Shown here: in pieces, positions 27,721 to 36,961 of the stretch
Position numbering within the stretch: the stretch's first letter is position 1
Layout: the number at the start of each line of letters is the position of its first letter
Assembly (NCBI RefSeq): GCF_004138335.1
Contig: NZ_RYFW01000001.1
Coordinates: 434,001-498,000 of the forward strand
Direction: 5' to 3'
DNA length: 64,000 bases
Source of the DNA: Peristeroidobacter agariperforans
Lineage (GTDB): Bacteria > Pseudomonadota > Gammaproteobacteria > Steroidobacterales > Steroidobacteraceae
Made by a program: the position numbers and the translations under genes
Notes under the pieces: model-generated
Database searches by the model: none
Seen by the model: only the letters and a program-made list of their open reading frames with translations
What the model was told of the DNA's origin: nothing

Positions 27721-28013
27721 CCAGCAGATTTCTTGCGCGTCTTCGGCGGCTGTTTCACGGCGTGCAGCACGTTGTCCGCGACCCGGGACATCCAGCCGCC
27801 CGAGTACAGCATCATCTTCAAGGTGTGCAGCAGCACCTGGCCCGGGCCTTCCACGGCCAGCCGGCAATCTTCTTCGATCTTGCAATTCTGCATCTCGAAG
27901 AGCCCATTGCCCTCGATGACCAGGTTGGTGTCCTTGAAGTGGCAATCGACGAACGACTTGCCGTCGAGGACCACGCGCTGCCCGTCAAAGGTTTTCCCGG
28001 TGACCTTCTTCAT
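27717..28013 (-). CDS. Small hypothetical protein with short beta-helix-like repeats
   Basis: 98 residues. The N-terminal part has short repeating strands (KTFDGQRVVLDGKSFVDCHF, TNLVIEGNGLFEMQNCKIEE, RLAVEGPGQVLLHTL) reminiscent of a single-stranded right-handed beta-helix; the C-terminus is basic (KQPPKTRKKSAG). No signal peptide. Its stop overlaps the last 4 bases of panE on the opposite strand. I cannot name the family. Confidence 0.65.
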   Translation of the reverse strand: MKKVTGKTFDGQRVVLDGKSFVDCHFKDTNLVIEGNGLFEMQNCKIEEDCRLAVEGPGQVLLHTLKMMLYSGGWMSRVADNVLHAVKQPPKTRKKSAG

Positions 28014-28121
28014 CTTTATGTAACTTCGAAAGTTATCGCCGCCATGTGAGCGAGGCGGTCTTTCTACACGAATGCGCCGGCTCTTGCACGGCCGGACGCC
28101 GTAGGGGAAGCTGCCGGCCGC

Positions 28122-28949
28122 ATGCGTCTATGTAGATTCGATACCGACAGAGTAGGTGTGCTTCGCGGCGACATGGTCGTCGATGTGACCACCGTCCTGG
28201 AATCCATTCCCGCCGAGCGCTGGCCGCTCCCCCCGGGTGACCTGCTGATCGGCAGTTTCGACCGGCTACGCGGCCTGATCGACCAGGCGGCATTGTCCGG
28301 CGTGCCGCGTCATCTGGCCGACTGCGCGCTGAAAAGCCCGGTCGCCAACCCCAGCAAAATCCTCGGCGCGCTGAAGAACTATCACGAGCCCGCCGACGAT
28401 GCGGACTACCCGGTCAGCACGCTGGACCGCGATGGCCTGTTCCTGAAGGCGAGCACCTCGGTCATCGGTCCGTCCGAAGGCATCGAGCTCGCCCTGCCCG
28501 GCCGGCAGCACGATCACGAAGTGGAGCTGGCAGTCGTCATCGGCTCCTGGTGTCGCAACGTCAGTCGCGAGCGCGCCATGGATCACGTCGTCGGATACAC
28601 GGTGGCGCTGGATATGACCGTCAAAGGCACGGAGGAGCGCAGCCTGCGCAAGTCTCCGGACGGCCATACAGTCCTCGGACCCTGGCTGATTACGCGCGAT
28701 GAAATTGCAGATCCAGGGGCGCTCGGCCTGTGGCTGCAGGTGAATCGTCAGCCGCGCCAGCGCGGCAACACTCGTAATCTGCTGAACGACGTGCCGCGCC
28801 TGATCGAATATGCGTCGACATTTTTCACGCTGTATCCGGGCGACATCATTCTCACCGGCACGCCGCCGGGCGCAGGCCCGGTGGTGTCGGGCGACGTCGT
28901 CGACGCCGGCATTGGCGGCATCGGCTCGATGCGAGTGGAAGTCAGATAG
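28122..28949 (+). CDS. Fumarylacetoacetate hydrolase-family protein
   Basis: 275 residues. The metal-binding carboxylates of the FAA fold are visible in HDHEVELAVVIG (two Glu) and in ALDMTVKGTEERSLRKSPDG; DIILTGTPPGAGPV closes the active site. Family members cleave C-C bonds or decarboxylate in aromatic-compound breakdown (FAH, HpcE, MhpD-like), or act as acylpyruvases. There are no ring-cleavage neighbours, so the substrate is unknown. The Shine-Dalgarno is weak (GGGGAAG, 14 bases upstream). A strong hairpin follows the stop. Confidence 0.9.
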   Translation: MRLCRFDTDRVGVLRGDMVVDVTTVLESIPAERWPLPPGDLLIGSFDRLRGLIDQAALSGVPRHLADCALKSPVANPSKILGALKNYHEPADDADYPVSTLDRDGLFLKASTSVIGPSEGIELALPGRQHDHEVELAVVIGSWCRNVSRERAMDHVVGYTVALDMTVKGTEERSLRKSPDGHTVLGPWLITRDEIADPGALGLWLQVNRQPRQRGNTRNLLNDVPRLIEYASTFFTLYPGDIILTGTPPGAGPVVSGDVVDAGIGGIGSMRVEVR

Positions 28950-28953
28950 AAGT

Positions 28954-28983
28954 CGGGGTCGTCGACATCCTTCGACGACCCCG
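28954..28983. terminator. 12-bp perfect hairpin just after the FAA-hydrolase gene
   Basis: CGGGGTCGTCGA pairs perfectly with TCGACGACCCCG around a 6-base loop (CATCCT). It begins 5 bp after the stop at 28949 and lies between two convergent genes, so it could stop transcription from both sides. There is no T-run on either strand, so termination strength is uncertain. Confidence 0.5.
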
Positions 28984-29032
28984 GCGCTAATCGCTAAGGC
29001 TAGTTACTAGTCCCTTCCCTGGGAGTGTTTGA

Positions 29033-30286
29033 TCACTTCCCCTTACGCGGCTTTTTCGCCGCCTTCTTCTTTCCCCCTGAGCGCGTCTTGCTCTTGGCCG
29101 CGGCTTTTTTCTGGGCGCCTTTTTTCGCGCCTTTTTTCGCCGCGGTCTTCTTGCTGCCGGCGGTCTTACCCGCCGACTTCTTGCTCGACTTCTTCTTGCC
29201 ACCCTTCTTCGCGGGTGCCTTGCCCGGCGCTTTCTTGGCGGGTGCCTTCTTCTTGGCAGGCGCCTTCTTCGCCGGAGACTTCTTCGCGGGCGCCCGCTTG
29301 GCCGGAGCTTCCTCAGCCGGGGCCTCTGCGGGCGGAGCTTCCTTCGGCGGAGCCTTCTTCGCAGGCGCTCGCTTCTTGGCGGGCTTCTCAGCCGGAGCGG
29401 CGGGCGGCGTTTCGACCGGCGGCGCCTGCTCTTCAGCCGGCGTTTCCGGATCCTGCACGACCGACGGCGGCGTCTCGGTATCGAGTTTCAACTGTTCAGG
29501 CTTCACCTTCTTCTCCTTCTTTTCTGATTTCTTCATGTTCGCCGCCGTGGCATGGGCCGCGAACATCGCGCCCTGCGGGTCGACGGCTTGTACGATCCAG
29601 TCGCCGCCCGGCACTTCCATCGGGCCATTGATCACCTGACCGCCGGCGGACTTCACTTTCTTGGCGGTCTGGTTCACGTCCTTGACGTGCACATAGCTCA
29701 ACCAGTTCGGGCTCGGCCCGCTCTTCATGGTCATCATGCCGCCGAACGGCACGTCGCCGAAGCCGTAGATCAGATACTTGCCCATCGGCCCCATGTCGTG
29801 CTCGACCATATTCTCCCAGCCGAACAGGGCGGAGTAGAAGTCGAACGCGCCCTCGTGGTCGGTGCTGATGAGCTCGTGCCAGGAATGCTCGCCTGGCTGC
29901 GGTGGCGTGATCTTGCCGTAGTCTTCGGCGGATTCATACAGACCGAACTTCGCGCCATAAGGATCTTGCAGCACCGCGTGGCGGCTGCCGCTGGACATCG
30001 TGTCTACATCCTTCACGACCGAGCCGCCCTTGCTCTTTGCCAGCTCGATGGTCGCGTCGATATCGCCGGTGCCAATGTATGGCAGCCAGTGCGGGGCGGA
30101 ACCGTTGCCTGCAACGGCGGCGCCGATCGGGCCGCGCTGCGCGGCGAACATTACGTAAGCAGCATCCTCTTCCCAGGGCTGGGGCTTCCAGCCGATCGCC
30201 TTCCCATAGAACGCATGGGCGGCATTGGCGTCCGGCGTCACCAGCTCATGCCAGACGAATCGTCCACGGACACTCTGATCTGCCAT
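29033..30286 (-). CDS. Two-domain VOC/glyoxalase-like protein fused to a histone H1-like basic tail
   Basis: 417 residues. Residues 7-120 and 131-245 are two vicinal-oxygen-chelate domains (RFVWHELVTPDANAAHAFYGKA; HSWHELISTDHEGAFDFYSALFGW), the double arrangement seen in CFP-32/hydroxylase-like glyoxalase proteins. After residue 250 an acidic, proline-rich linker leads to a tail (301-417) made almost only of Lys, Ala, Pro, Gly, Ser and Thr with repeats of the KKAPAK type: 42 lysines in 117 residues. Such tails bind DNA in AlgP and bacterial H1-like proteins. A metal-dependent enzyme tethered to nucleic acid is inference; the tail could also bind RNA or another acidic polymer. No signal peptide, so cytosolic. 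Confidence 0.9.
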   Translation of the reverse strand: MADQSVRGRFVWHELVTPDANAAHAFYGKAIGWKPQPWEEDAAYVMFAAQRGPIGAAVAGNGSAPHWLPYIGTGDIDATIELAKSKGGSVVKDVDTMSSGSRHAVLQDPYGAKFGLYESAEDYGKITPPQPGEHSWHELISTDHEGAFDFYSALFGWENMVEHDMGPMGKYLIYGFGDVPFGGMMTMKSGPSPNWLSYVHVKDVNQTAKKVKSAGGQVINGPMEVPGGDWIVQAVDPQGAMFAAHATAANMKKSEKKEKKVKPEQLKLDTETPPSVVQDPETPAEEQAPPVETPPAAPAEKPAKKRAPAKKAPPKEAPPAEAPAEEAPAKRAPAKKSPAKKAPAKKKAPAKKAPGKAPAKKGGKKKSSKKSAGKTAGSKKTAAKKGAKKGAQKKAAAKSKTRSGGKKKAAKKPRKGK

Positions 30287-30527
30287 CGCGATCTCCCTCG
30301 ATGAACTTTGTTAGGTAATCAAGCGGTCGAATCAAGAGACGTTCGTTGGCGGCTGAGCATACTCCGCTCGTTGGCGCAAAAGTAGTCAACACTCGATCGA
30401 CGATCTCACATTGCACATTTGCTTCATGCGATGCGCACGCGAGCCGCCGCAGACTTGCCAAAAAATGGCGATGAGGTACAACAGCACGCCAGGAATTCCA
30501 CCCTCATCGCAGCAAGACACGGATCTC

Positions 30528-31253
30528 ATGATCACCACGCGGCTCAATCGTCGTGCATTCGTGGGCCTCGCCGGCGCAGTTGCGCTCGCCGCTTCACTGC
30601 CGTCGACGGCCGATACGCCATTGCAGATCTGGTTCATCCGCCACGGCGAGAGCGAGATCAATGTTCCCGGCAATCCGCGCACGGTGCCTGACGGCGGGGT
30701 GAGTTATCCATTGACGCGCAAGGGCGTGGAGCAGGCGCGCGCCCTGGCTGAATCGCTGCGTGGCGCGCCCATCACCAAGATCTATAGCAGCACCCATCTG
30801 CGCGCCATTCAGACAGCGGACGCAGTGGCGTTCGATCACACCCTCACGCTGTCGCTCGCGCCCGAAGCGGTCGAAATCGACTTCGGCATGACACCCGAGT
30901 CCACTCAGGATATCCGCGCGGTCTACGCCGAGCTGACCCGTAAGTGGTTCATGGAAAAAGACCTCGACGCGCGCAACGGCGCCGGCGAAAGCTTCGCCGA
31001 CGTGCAGCGCCGCTTCCTGCCGTTTGTGCGGGAACTAATGAACCGTCACGCGCTGGACTCGGGCATCGTCGTGATCGTCGCGCACAGCGCGACCTTGGGC
31101 TTCATGGTGCCGGTGCTGGCGAGCAATGTGCCGGCCGATTTCGCCCTGCGCCATCCGCTGCCGAACACCGGCATCATCAAGACCGAGCTGCGCGACAGCC
31201 GGCTGTTCTGCACCGACTGGGCCGGTATCGCCGCGACCCGGTTCGGCGAATAG
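30528..31253 (+). CDS. Exported histidine phosphatase-family protein
   Basis: About 241 residues from ATG 30528. The N-terminus TTRLNRRAFVGLAGAVALAAS is a Tat-type or Sec signal. The phosphatase signature IWFIRHGESEIN has the catalytic His39; the proton donor region (VEIDFGMTPES) and the second histidine (VIVAHSATLG) are present. Branch-1 histidine phosphatases hydrolyse phosphomonoesters, and the export signal places it in the periplasm. The frame runs upstream to 30411 but contains no signal there. The 240 bp before it, to the VOC gene, shows no other gene. Confidence 0.85.
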   Translation: MITTRLNRRAFVGLAGAVALAASLPSTADTPLQIWFIRHGESEINVPGNPRTVPDGGVSYPLTRKGVEQARALAESLRGAPITKIYSSTHLRAIQTADAVAFDHTLTLSLAPEAVEIDFGMTPESTQDIRAVYAELTRKWFMEKDLDARNGAGESFADVQRRFLPFVRELMNRHALDSGIVVIVAHSATLGFMVPVLASNVPADFALRHPLPNTGIIKTELRDSRLFCTDWAGIAATRFGE

Positions 31254-31342
31254 CCTGCAACTCTTAACTTCGATTGGGGGATGGCTGGCAGCTACCATGC
31301 GGCCCGCGTGCACGCGGTGGGCTGGAGGCTCGGCGAAATAAG

Positions 31343-33406
31343 ATGTTGAGAAAAGCATTCTGGATTCTGGTGGCGCTGGTCGGCGCCTTTGCGGTCGGCG
31401 GCGTCGCACTCCATCGCGGCGAGACCATCAACGCCATGTGGATCGTGGTGGCCGCGCTGTGCATCTACAGCCTCGGTTATCGCTTTTACAGTGCGTGGGT
31501 GGCGGCCAAGGTATTGAGCGTCGATCCGACACGCGCGACACCGGCACTGCGGCTGAACAACGGCCGCGACTTCATGCCGACCCATCGCTGGATCGTGTTC
31601 GGCCATCACTTCGCCGCGATCGCCGGCCCCGGCCCCTTGATCGGCCCGACGCTCGCGGCCCAGTTCGGCTACCTGCCCGGCACCTTGTGGATCCTGGTCG
31701 GCGGCGTGCTCGGCGGCTGCGTTCAGGACATGACCATCCTGTTCCTGTCCACGCGACGCAACGGCCGCAGCCTCGGCCAGATGGCGCGTGACGAGCTCGG
31801 TCCGGTCGGCGGTTTCGCCGCCATCCTCGGCACGCTGACCATCATGATCATCCTGATCGCGGTGCTCGGCCTGGTCGTGGTCAATGCGATGAAGCACAGC
31901 CCGTGGGCCACCTCGACCGTGTTCGCCACCATCCCGATCGCGGTGCTGATCGGTCTGTATCTGCGCAATATCAGACCGGGTCGCGTGCTCGAAGGATCGC
32001 TGCTCGGGCTCGCGTTGTTGCTCCTAGCCGTGGTCGGCGGAGGCTGGGTCGATTCGCACCCGGCGCTGCGCGAGCTGTTCAACCTGCAGGGCAAGCCGCT
32101 CGCTGGGTTCGTGATCGGTTATGGGTTCATCGCCGCCGTGCTGCCGGTGTGGCTGCTGCTCGCGCCGCGCGATTATCTGTCGACCTTCCTCAAGCTCGGC
32201 ACCGTGCTGCTGCTGATCGTGGCCGTCATCCTGATGCGGCCCGAGATCCACATGCCGGCGGTCACGCAGTTCATCGACGGCAGCGGCCCGATCTTCGGCG
32301 GCGCGCTATTCCCGTTCGTGTTCATCACCATTGCCTGTGGAGCAATTTCGGGTTTCCACGCGCTGGTCTCGAGCGGCACGACGCCCAAGCTCATCGGCAA
32401 CGAGAGCGATGTGCGCCTGATCGGCTACGGCAGCATGATGCTGGAATCGGTGGTCGCCGTGATGGCGATGATCGCCGCCACGCTGCTCCAGCCCGGCGTG
32501 TATTTCGCGATCAATAGCGCGCCCGGCATCGTCGGCGCGACCGCCGAGGCGGCGGTCACCACCATTACGAGCTGGGGCTTCCCGGTGACCGTCGATCAGA
32601 TGGCGTTCCTCGCCAAGGAAATGGGCGAGTCGACGTTGTTCGCCCGCACCGGCGGCGCGCCGTCGCTGGCGGTCGGCATGGCGAGTATTTTCTCGAGTGC
32701 GTTCGGCGAGAGCATGCTGGCCATCTGGTATCACTTCGCCATCATGTTCGAGGCGGTGTTCATCCTCACCACGCTCGACGCCGGCACGCGCGTCGGCCGC
32801 TTCATGCTGCAGGATGCGCTCAGCCATGTATGGAAGCCGATGGGCGAGACCTCCTGGTACCCGTCGGTGCTGATCTCCAGCGGCCTGGTGGTCGCCGGCT
32901 GGGGTTACTTCCTGTACATCGGCGTGGTCGATCCGAACGGCGGCATCAACATCCTCTGGCCGTTGTTCGGCATCGCCAATCAGCTGCTGGCCGGCATCGC
33001 CCTGAGCGTCGCGACCGGCATCCTGATCAAGCAGGGCAAGCTGCGCTATAGCTGGGTCACCGGCGTGCCGCTGGCGTGGCTCGCGATCATCACGACCTCG
33101 GCCACTTGGGAAAAAGTGGTTTCCGACGACCCGCGCATCGGCTTCCTATCGGCAGCGAATCAGATGGCGGCCAAGCTGGCCTCCGGCGCGATGACACCTG
33201 AACAAGCGGCGGTCGCGCCTCAGTTGATCTTCAATCAGCGCCTGGACGCGGTACTCGCAGTGTTGTTGTCGGCAATCCTCTGGGTTGTCATCGCCGACAT
33301 GGTGCGTGTTAGCCTGCGCGCTATTCGAGGCCAGCCGGTGCCTCCGAACTCGGAAGCACCGCATGTCCACATCAGCACCATCGAGCTCGGGGTAGAGGCG
33401 ACATAA
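31343..33406 (+). CDS. cstA: CstA/BtsT-family carbon starvation (peptide or pyruvate) transporter
   Basis: 687 residues with about 16 to 18 transmembrane helices. CstA motifs: PTHRWIVFGHHFAAIAGPGPLIGP near 80, GGVLGGCVQDM near 120, CGAISGFHALVSSGTTPK near 345, and GIANQLLAG near 555. CstA and its relative BtsT take up pyruvate, and CstA is also linked to peptide uptake during carbon starvation. ATG 31343 gives a short tail before the first helix; the frame opens at 31274 but that stretch is Arg/Gly-rich. YbdD follows 2 bp downstream, the usual cstA-ybdD operon. Confidence 0.95.
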   Translation: MLRKAFWILVALVGAFAVGGVALHRGETINAMWIVVAALCIYSLGYRFYSAWVAAKVLSVDPTRATPALRLNNGRDFMPTHRWIVFGHHFAAIAGPGPLIGPTLAAQFGYLPGTLWILVGGVLGGCVQDMTILFLSTRRNGRSLGQMARDELGPVGGFAAILGTLTIMIILIAVLGLVVVNAMKHSPWATSTVFATIPIAVLIGLYLRNIRPGRVLEGSLLGLALLLLAVVGGGWVDSHPALRELFNLQGKPLAGFVIGYGFIAAVLPVWLLLAPRDYLSTFLKLGTVLLLIVAVILMRPEIHMPAVTQFIDGSGPIFGGALFPFVFITIACGAISGFHALVSSGTTPKLIGNESDVRLIGYGSMMLESVVAVMAMIAATLLQPGVYFAINSAPGIVGATAEAAVTTITSWGFPVTVDQMAFLAKEMGESTLFARTGGAPSLAVGMASIFSSAFGESMLAIWYHFAIMFEAVFILTTLDAGTRVGRFMLQDALSHVWKPMGETSWYPSVLISSGLVVAGWGYFLYIGVVDPNGGINILWPLFGIANQLLAGIALSVATGILIKQGKLRYSWVTGVPLAWLAIITTSATWEKVVSDDPRIGFLSAANQMAAKLASGAMTPEQAAVAPQLIFNQRLDAVLAVLLSAILWVVIADMVRVSLRAIRGQPVPPNSEAPHVHISTIELGVEAT

Positions 33407-33408
33407 CC

Positions 33409-33597
33409 ATGCAGCGACTGACATCATTCCTGGGCCTGGCCTGGAGCATGATCCGGTCGCTCGCCACCGATGACGCCTACGATAAGTATCTGGCTCATCA
33501 CGCCCACGCGCACGCCGGCTCACCGCCGATGAGCCGACGCGCCTTCTATATGAAACAGCAGCAGAGCAAATGGACCGGAGTATCGCGCTGCTGCTGA
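33409..33597 (+). CDS. ybdD: YbdD/YjiX-family small protein (CstA partner)
   Basis: 62 residues; the DUF466 (YbdD_YjiX) family. The characteristic YDKYLAHHAHAHAGSPPMSRRAFY stretch is seen (H-rich, then Ser-Arg-Arg), and the C-terminus SRCC ends with two cysteines. Homologues are always next to CstA-type transporters and are thought to assist them. It starts 2 bp after the cstA stop and ends 5 bp before the convergent Ior large subunit. Confidence 0.9.
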   Translation: MQRLTSFLGLAWSMIRSLATDDAYDKYLAHHAHAHAGSPPMSRRAFYMKQQQSKWTGVSRCC

Positions 33598-33601
33598 GTG
33601 C

Positions 33602-35767
33602 TCAGACCACGAATCCTTGCTTGACGATCGGCAGCTTGCGCAGCCGCTTCCTGGTCGCCGCGTAGATCGCGTTACAAACCGCAGGCGCCACCAGCGCGAC
33701 GGTCGGTTCGCCCATACCGCCGGGCTTTTCATCGCTGTTGAGCAAGTGAACTTCGATGACCGGCGACTCGTTCATGCGCAGCAGTCGATACGTGTCGAAG
33801 TTCTGTTCCTGCACCTTGCCGTTCGTGACGTTGATCTCGCTGAACAGCGCCGCGGTCAAGCCGAAGATGATGCCGCCTTCGGCCTGGGTCTGAACGATGC
33901 CGGGGTTCACCATCTGGCCGCAGTCGACCGCGCAGACGATGCGATGGACTTTGAGCTTGTCGCCTTCGAGCGAAATCTCCGCGACCTGAGCCAGGTAGGA
34001 GTCGTAGCCCGACATCAGAGCCACGCCTTGATGCCGTCCCGCCGGCGGCTTGCCCCACCCTGCTTTGCGAGCCGCGACATCGAGCACGGCCAGCCAACGC
34101 GGCTGCTTGGTTAACAAGGAGCGGCGGAACTCGACCGGATCGATCTGTGCTTCGGCCGCCAGCTCGTCCATGAAGCTCTCGATGGTGAAGCAGTTGAGCG
34201 CATGGCTCACCGAGCGCCAGTAGCCAACATCCAGTCCGACTTCGTGCTGCACATAGTCGATGTGCAGATTTGGCGCCTCGTACGGAAAGTTGTGAGCTGC
34301 CTCGATCGCGAACGGATCGGGCGTTCCTTGGGGCACGGCGCCCGGCGCCCAGCGTGCAGTCACGGACGGCGCGACCAGGTGCACCTTCACCGTATTCAGC
34401 TTGCCGTTACCGTCAAACGCCGCCGACAGCGTGTTGCGAGCGGGCGGACGATATTTGTCGTGCGTCGTATCGTCTTCACGCGTCCACAACAATTTCACCG
34501 GCTTGTTCATCGCCTTCGCGCACTCGACCGCGGCGGGAACGAAATCGACATCCAGCCGGCGACCGAAGCCGCCACCCAGGAACGTGGTGTGTACGAACAC
34601 TTTCTCTGGCGGCAATCCAGCAGCTTTCGCCGCCGCGGCCTGTGACATCTGCTGAACTTGAGTGGGCGCGTACACGTGACAGCCATCGTCGCGAAACTCG
34701 ACCGTGCAGTTCTGCGGCTCCAACGTCGCATGCGCGAGCATCGGCAGCTCATAAGTCGCCTCGACACGCCGGCTGTTCGATTTCCAACCCGCCTCGACGT
34801 CGCCTTCCTTGCGAACATCCAATCCTTTGCCGCCCGAGGCCGTTTTCAATCCCGCATAGATGGATGCATTGTTGAGCTTCGCCGTCGCGCCCGGGCTCCA
34901 CTGAATATCCAACGCGTCGCGCGCGGTCTTCGCCTGCCACCAGGTGTCTGCAACCACAGCCACACCGGACGATGTTTGCAACACCTCGCGCACGCCGGGC
35001 ATTGCCTTCGCTTTGTCGGCATTGAAGCTCTTCACGGCGCCGCCCAGCTCGGGCGGCTGCGCGAGTGCTGCGTACAACATGCCGGGCAAGCGCATGTCGA
35101 TGCCGAACTGCGCGCTGCCATCGACCTTCGACGGCGTGTCGAGTCTCGGCAATGTTTTGCCGACATATTTGAACTCGTTGCTCCCTTTGACCTGAACGTT
35201 CTGCGGCGCCGGCATCGCGGCGGCCGCTTCGGCCAACTCGCCGAAAGAAGCACGACGGCTAGTGAACAAAACATAGCCATCGGCGACCGTGCACGACTGC
35301 GGTGGCGCGCCCCACTCTTTGGCCGCGGCGGCAATCAAACGAGTGCGCGCTTCGGCGCCCGCCATTCGAATCTTGTCCCACGCTTCGCGAACGCTCGTGC
35401 TGCCGCCGGTCGCTTGCGCGCCGAGCAGCTTGTTCACGTATTCGTTTCCAGGCGGTGCGAATTCAACCTTGATGGCGGTGGGCGCAACGCCCAGCTCTTC
35501 GGCGAGCAGCGTCGGCAGCGCGGTGTACACGCCCTGGCCCATCTCCGATTTGTCACAAAACATCGTGATGGAGCCGTCGGTGCCGATCTGCAGGAAGGCG
35601 TTGGCCTTGACCAGCTTCGGCGGACCGGATTGCTTCGCGACTTCTTCCGGTTTGCTACAGCCGGGCAAGTAACAGGCGATGACCAGACCGCCCGCGGCCG
35701 TCGCGCTCGATTTGAGGAAGCCGCGACGTGACATGTCGTTCATGAATGAGCGAGGTGAGCTTGCCAT
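33602..35767 (-). CDS. iorB: Molybdenum hydroxylase large subunit (isoquinoline 1-oxidoreductase beta-like), Tat-exported
   Basis: 721 residues. The twin-arginine signal MSRRGFLKSSATAAGG with PGC suggests export as a lipid-anchored or periplasmic enzyme. Xanthine-dehydrogenase-family motifs: GGFGRRLDVDFV near 399, QAEGGIIFGLTAALF near 634 and the catalytic glutamate in GGMGEPTVALVAPAVCNAI near 697. The start ATG 35767 is favoured because GGAGG lies 8 bases upstream and the iorA stop codon is only 1 bp away (TGACATG), so translation is probably coupled. Ior-type enzymes hydroxylate N-heterocycles or aldehydes; the substrate is open. Confidence 0.9.
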   Translation of the reverse strand: MASSPRSFMNDMSRRGFLKSSATAAGGLVIACYLPGCSKPEEVAKQSGPPKLVKANAFLQIGTDGSITMFCDKSEMGQGVYTALPTLLAEELGVAPTAIKVEFAPPGNEYVNKLLGAQATGGSTSVREAWDKIRMAGAEARTRLIAAAAKEWGAPPQSCTVADGYVLFTSRRASFGELAEAAAAMPAPQNVQVKGSNEFKYVGKTLPRLDTPSKVDGSAQFGIDMRLPGMLYAALAQPPELGGAVKSFNADKAKAMPGVREVLQTSSGVAVVADTWWQAKTARDALDIQWSPGATAKLNNASIYAGLKTASGGKGLDVRKEGDVEAGWKSNSRRVEATYELPMLAHATLEPQNCTVEFRDDGCHVYAPTQVQQMSQAAAAKAAGLPPEKVFVHTTFLGGGFGRRLDVDFVPAAVECAKAMNKPVKLLWTREDDTTHDKYRPPARNTLSAAFDGNGKLNTVKVHLVAPSVTARWAPGAVPQGTPDPFAIEAAHNFPYEAPNLHIDYVQHEVGLDVGYWRSVSHALNCFTIESFMDELAAEAQIDPVEFRRSLLTKQPRWLAVLDVAARKAGWGKPPAGRHQGVALMSGYDSYLAQVAEISLEGDKLKVHRIVCAVDCGQMVNPGIVQTQAEGGIIFGLTAALFSEINVTNGKVQEQNFDTYRLLRMNESPVIEVHLLNSDEKPGGMGEPTVALVAPAVCNAIYAATRKRLRKLPIVKQGFVV

Positions 35768-35768
35768 G

Positions 35769-36248
35769 TCAGCCGCCCTCCCTGCCCGTCGCGCCCGCCG
35801 CGATCGCCGCGGCTCGATGAATCGCCTTGCGAATGCGCGGATAGGTGCCGCAGCGACAAATGTTTCCGCTCATCGCCGCATCGATGTCGGCATCGGTAGG
35901 TTTCGGGTTCTGCTTTAGCAGCGCCGCGGCAGACATGATCTGTCCGGACTGGCAGTAACCGCACTGAGGGACATCGATCTCCATCCAGGCCTTCTGCACT
36001 GGATGACTGCGATCCGACGACAGCCCCTCGACAGTAGTGATCGCCTTACCGGCGACACTCTCGACGGGCGTGATACAGGCGCGCGTTGGAGCACCCTCGA
36101 CATGCACGGTGCAGGCTCCGCACAGTGACATTCCGCAGCCGTACTTGGTGCCCGTCAGCCCCAATGAATCCCGTAGCACCCAAAGCAGTGGTGTATCCCC
36201 CGACACGTCCACATCGCGTGGCTGGCCATTGACCGTGAGCTTGATCAT
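35769..36248 (-). CDS. iorA: Molybdenum hydroxylase [2Fe-2S] small subunit (isoquinoline 1-oxidoreductase alpha-like)
   Basis: 159 residues with two [2Fe-2S] domains: a plant-ferredoxin-type cluster (Cys38, 43, 46, 58) and a four-helix cluster (Cys96, 99, 131, 133; [14 protein letters not shown]). It passes electrons between the molybdopterin subunit and an acceptor, probably a cytochrome. There is no separate FAD subunit here, consistent with the two-subunit Ior class. No XdhC-type maturation gene is adjacent. Confidence 0.95.
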   Translation of the reverse strand: MIKLTVNGQPRDVDVSGDTPLLWVLRDSLGLTGTKYGCGMSLCGACTVHVEGAPTRACITPVESVAGKAITTVEGLSSDRSHPVQKAWMEIDVPQCGYCQSGQIMSAAALLKQNPKPTDADIDAAMSGNICRCGTYPRIRKAIHRAAAIAAGATGREGG

Positions 36249-36419
36249 GTAGAAATCCTCACCGGCTTAGAGTTGTGCGGCCTGAATATAGGCCTGCGAG
36301 TGAGCAATTTCACAGTCTGTATTCCTGCATCGCAAAAGCCGCAACTGAACGACGCGACTGCACGAACAGCCTTTCGGCGCGGTGATGTCTCCAGGCCGCG
36401 ACGCTTCGTGTCGGAATGT

Positions 36420-36446
36420 TTGACACGTTTTAACAGCCTGTGTAAT
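36420..36446 (+). promoter_or_regulatory. Probable sigma-70 promoter of the bactofilin operon
   Basis: A perfect -35 TTGACA at 36420-36425 is followed by TGTAAT at 36441-36446 (15-base spacing); an alternative -10 (TAATTA, 36443-36448) has 17-base spacing. Transcription would start about 30 bases before the bactofilin ATG at 36483, which has GAGGAG upstream. Confidence 0.45.
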
Positions 36447-36482
36447 TAACCGCAGCTCGTTCAACTTGAGGAGTGTGCCGAT

Positions 36483-36956
36483 ATGGCGTTGTGGAAAGAT
36501 CAGTACGGCAGGGAACAGAACACCCCCGATCCCGCCCCGGAGAAAGCCGTGGCCACGGTCGCGAGTGTCGAAACAGCCCGTACCCCCGCGCCGGCAGCTC
36601 GCTCGGCTGCCGTTGCTGCGGATGCTAAGGAATCCGTGCTGGCCGCCGGCCTGACCATCGAAGGCAAGATCGAAGGCTCGGGTAACGTCCGCGTCGCCGG
36701 TAATTTCAAGGGCGACGTGCACGTGCAGGGCAACCTGACCATCGAGCAGGGCGCCAAGATCACCGGCAGCGTTCGCGCCAACACGGTCGTCGTCGGCGGC
36801 GAGCTGGAAGGCAACATCGATGCGGCGACTCGCGTCGAGCTGTTGCAGACCGGCGTGCTGAACGGCGACCTGAAGGCTGGCTCGCTCACGGTCGCCGCGG
36901 GCTCGCGCATGCGCGGCCGCGCCGAATTCGGCTGGGATGAGAAGGGCGGCAAGTAA
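36483..36956 (+). CDS. Bactofilin-family (polymer-forming) cytoskeletal protein
   Basis: 157 residues. A variable, Ala/Pro-rich N-terminus (1-45) is followed by a continuous beta-helix built of short repeats (GLTIEGKIEGSGNVRVAGNF, KGDVHVQGNLTIEQGAKITG, VVVGGELEGNIDAATRVELLQT), the bactofilin fold. Bactofilins form filaments at the membrane that position cell-wall enzymes or polar structures. No M23 peptidase neighbour is present; instead a zinc-ribbon gene follows 5 bp downstream. A GAGGAG Shine-Dalgarno precedes the start. Confidence 0.92.
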   Translation: MALWKDQYGREQNTPDPAPEKAVATVASVETARTPAPAARSAAVAADAKESVLAAGLTIEGKIEGSGNVRVAGNFKGDVHVQGNLTIEQGAKITGSVRANTVVVGGELEGNIDAATRVELLQTGVLNGDLKAGSLTVAAGSRMRGRAEFGWDEKGGK

Positions 36957-36961
36957 CCGCA

